Shown piece by piece: positions 63,560 to 64,000 of a stretch of 64,000 nucleotides of DNA. The stretch is from the NCBI RefSeq assembly GCF_041435195.1, contig NZ_CP108106.1, positions 2,356,001 through 2,420,000 on the forward strand, given 5' to 3'. A model generated the notes under the pieces. It searched no databases. It was not told where the DNA came from and saw only the letters and a program-made list of their open reading frames with translations. The translations under genes and the position numbers were made by a program. This DNA is from Streptomyces sp. NBC_00224 (GTDB taxonomy: Bacteria; Actinomycetota; Actinomycetes; Streptomycetales; Streptomycetaceae). Position 1 is the first letter of the stretch. Every line of letters starts with the position of its first letter.

Positions 63560-64000
63560 ATGGTGGATGGCAAGCATCTGTCGGCGACGGAGGCCTTAGC
63601 GTCGGTGACGAAGGCCCTGGATGTTCTCGTCCTGGCGTATGACCGGGGGGAAGTCGGTGTTACCGAAACCGCCCGGGAGCTCGGTATCTCACGTTCCACT
63701 GCACACCGCATCCTGGTCACCCTGCAGCGCACGGGTTTCCTCCGCCACGATCCTGGTCAGCACGGATACTCAGCGGGGCCGCAGCTCGTACGCATGGGAC
63801 TGGCCGCGATCGCCCAGCTGGACGTCCGACGACAAGCGCGCAGGCCCCTGGAGGAGCTCTCCGAGAAGCTGCAGGAGACGGTGTGCCTGTACTCCCTGGA
63901 TGCGGCCGTCGTCCGACTACTCGACGGAATCGAGTGCCGGCATGTCCTGCGCGTCAGCGTTCCGCTCGGACAGGAGCTCCCCGCCCACGTCACAGCGGCG
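63560..64000 (+). CDS. IclR-family regulator (3' end cut by window)
   Basis: The first 147 codons of an IclR regulator. The HTH wing is VGVTETARELGISRSTAHRILVTLQRTGFLRHD (about residues 33-65). The start of the effector domain follows (YSAGPQLVRMGLAAIAQLDVRRQARRPLEELSEKLQETVCLYSLDA). The ATG at 63560 is the best start; ribosome signal is weak. It is a different gene from gylR, sharing only family pattern. The rest lies beyond the right edge, so the regulated genes cannot be seen. Confidence 0.88.
   Translation, partial: MVDGKHLSATEALASVTKALDVLVLAYDRGEVGVTETARELGISRSTAHRILVTLQRTGFLRHDPGQHGYSAGPQLVRMGLAAIAQLDVRRQARRPLEELSEKLQETVCLYSLDAAVVRLLDGIECRHVLRVSVPLGQELPAHVTAA

Overview
The window is a high-GC actinobacterial chromosome segment, almost certainly Streptomyces. 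Evidence: a complete Pup-proteasome locus (arc, dop, pup, prcB, prcA, pafA, pafBC), the mycothiol ligase mshC, chaplin genes (chpC, chpH), the IclR-controlled glycerol operon (gylR-glpF-glpK-glpD), very frequent GTG starts, and strong GC-rich hairpins between genes. The order tat - paf - prc - pup - dop - arc - metH - gyl - parJ - mshC - SCO1664 family - chpC/chpH follows the S. coelicolor SCO1632-SCO1675 region as I remember it.

Layout. 1-15150 is mostly minus strand: tatC (cut by the left edge), tatA, two small conserved genes, the DNA-damage activators pafC/pafB, two FKBP-type prolyl isomerases, the Pup ligase pafA with an MFS gene upstream, a divergent LacI regulator, then prcA, prcB, an endonuclease VII-like overlap gene, pup, dop and arc. 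15428-24975 holds a ferredoxin, a secreted protein, the tRNA m1A58 methyltransferase, an M50/CBS protease, a RecB-like Fe-S nuclease coupled to an orphan response regulator, two paralogous solute-binding lipoproteins and a HAD phosphatase. 25106-34071 has metH divergent from gylR and the glycerol operon.

34221-40698 looks accessory: a GntR/FadR regulator and an L-fuconate-type sugar acid cluster (dehydratase, SDR, three-part ABC transporter), with a candidate operator shared by both promoters. parJ (PAC2 family) follows. Next comes a second probable insertion before mshC: a cytoplasmic subtilase (42315-43973) and a glutamine-rich protein (44084-44608) that share a C-terminal domain of about 75 residues. 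I consider this pair the strongest candidate for an undescribed two-protein system.

44680-58790 returns to conserved genes: mshC, SCO1664 family, DUF3090, a histidine phosphatase, corA, ferritin-like, LLM oxidoreductase, aldo/keto reductase, a RecD-like protein with degenerate ATPase motifs, chaplins and an M20 peptidase. A 128-bp element with perfect 33-bp inverted arms lies after corA. tRNA-Leu(GAG) at 58981 borders a region of foreign character: a translationally coupled degenerate tyrosine-recombinase-like gene and a large DDE-transposase-like gene, a divergent HTH gene across a perfect 20-bp palindrome, a winged-helix gene, and an IclR regulator cut by the right edge.

Start codons were chosen by ribosome-binding site, family length and coupling. 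Family names come from reading the proteins, without database searches. Hairpins were found by eye.
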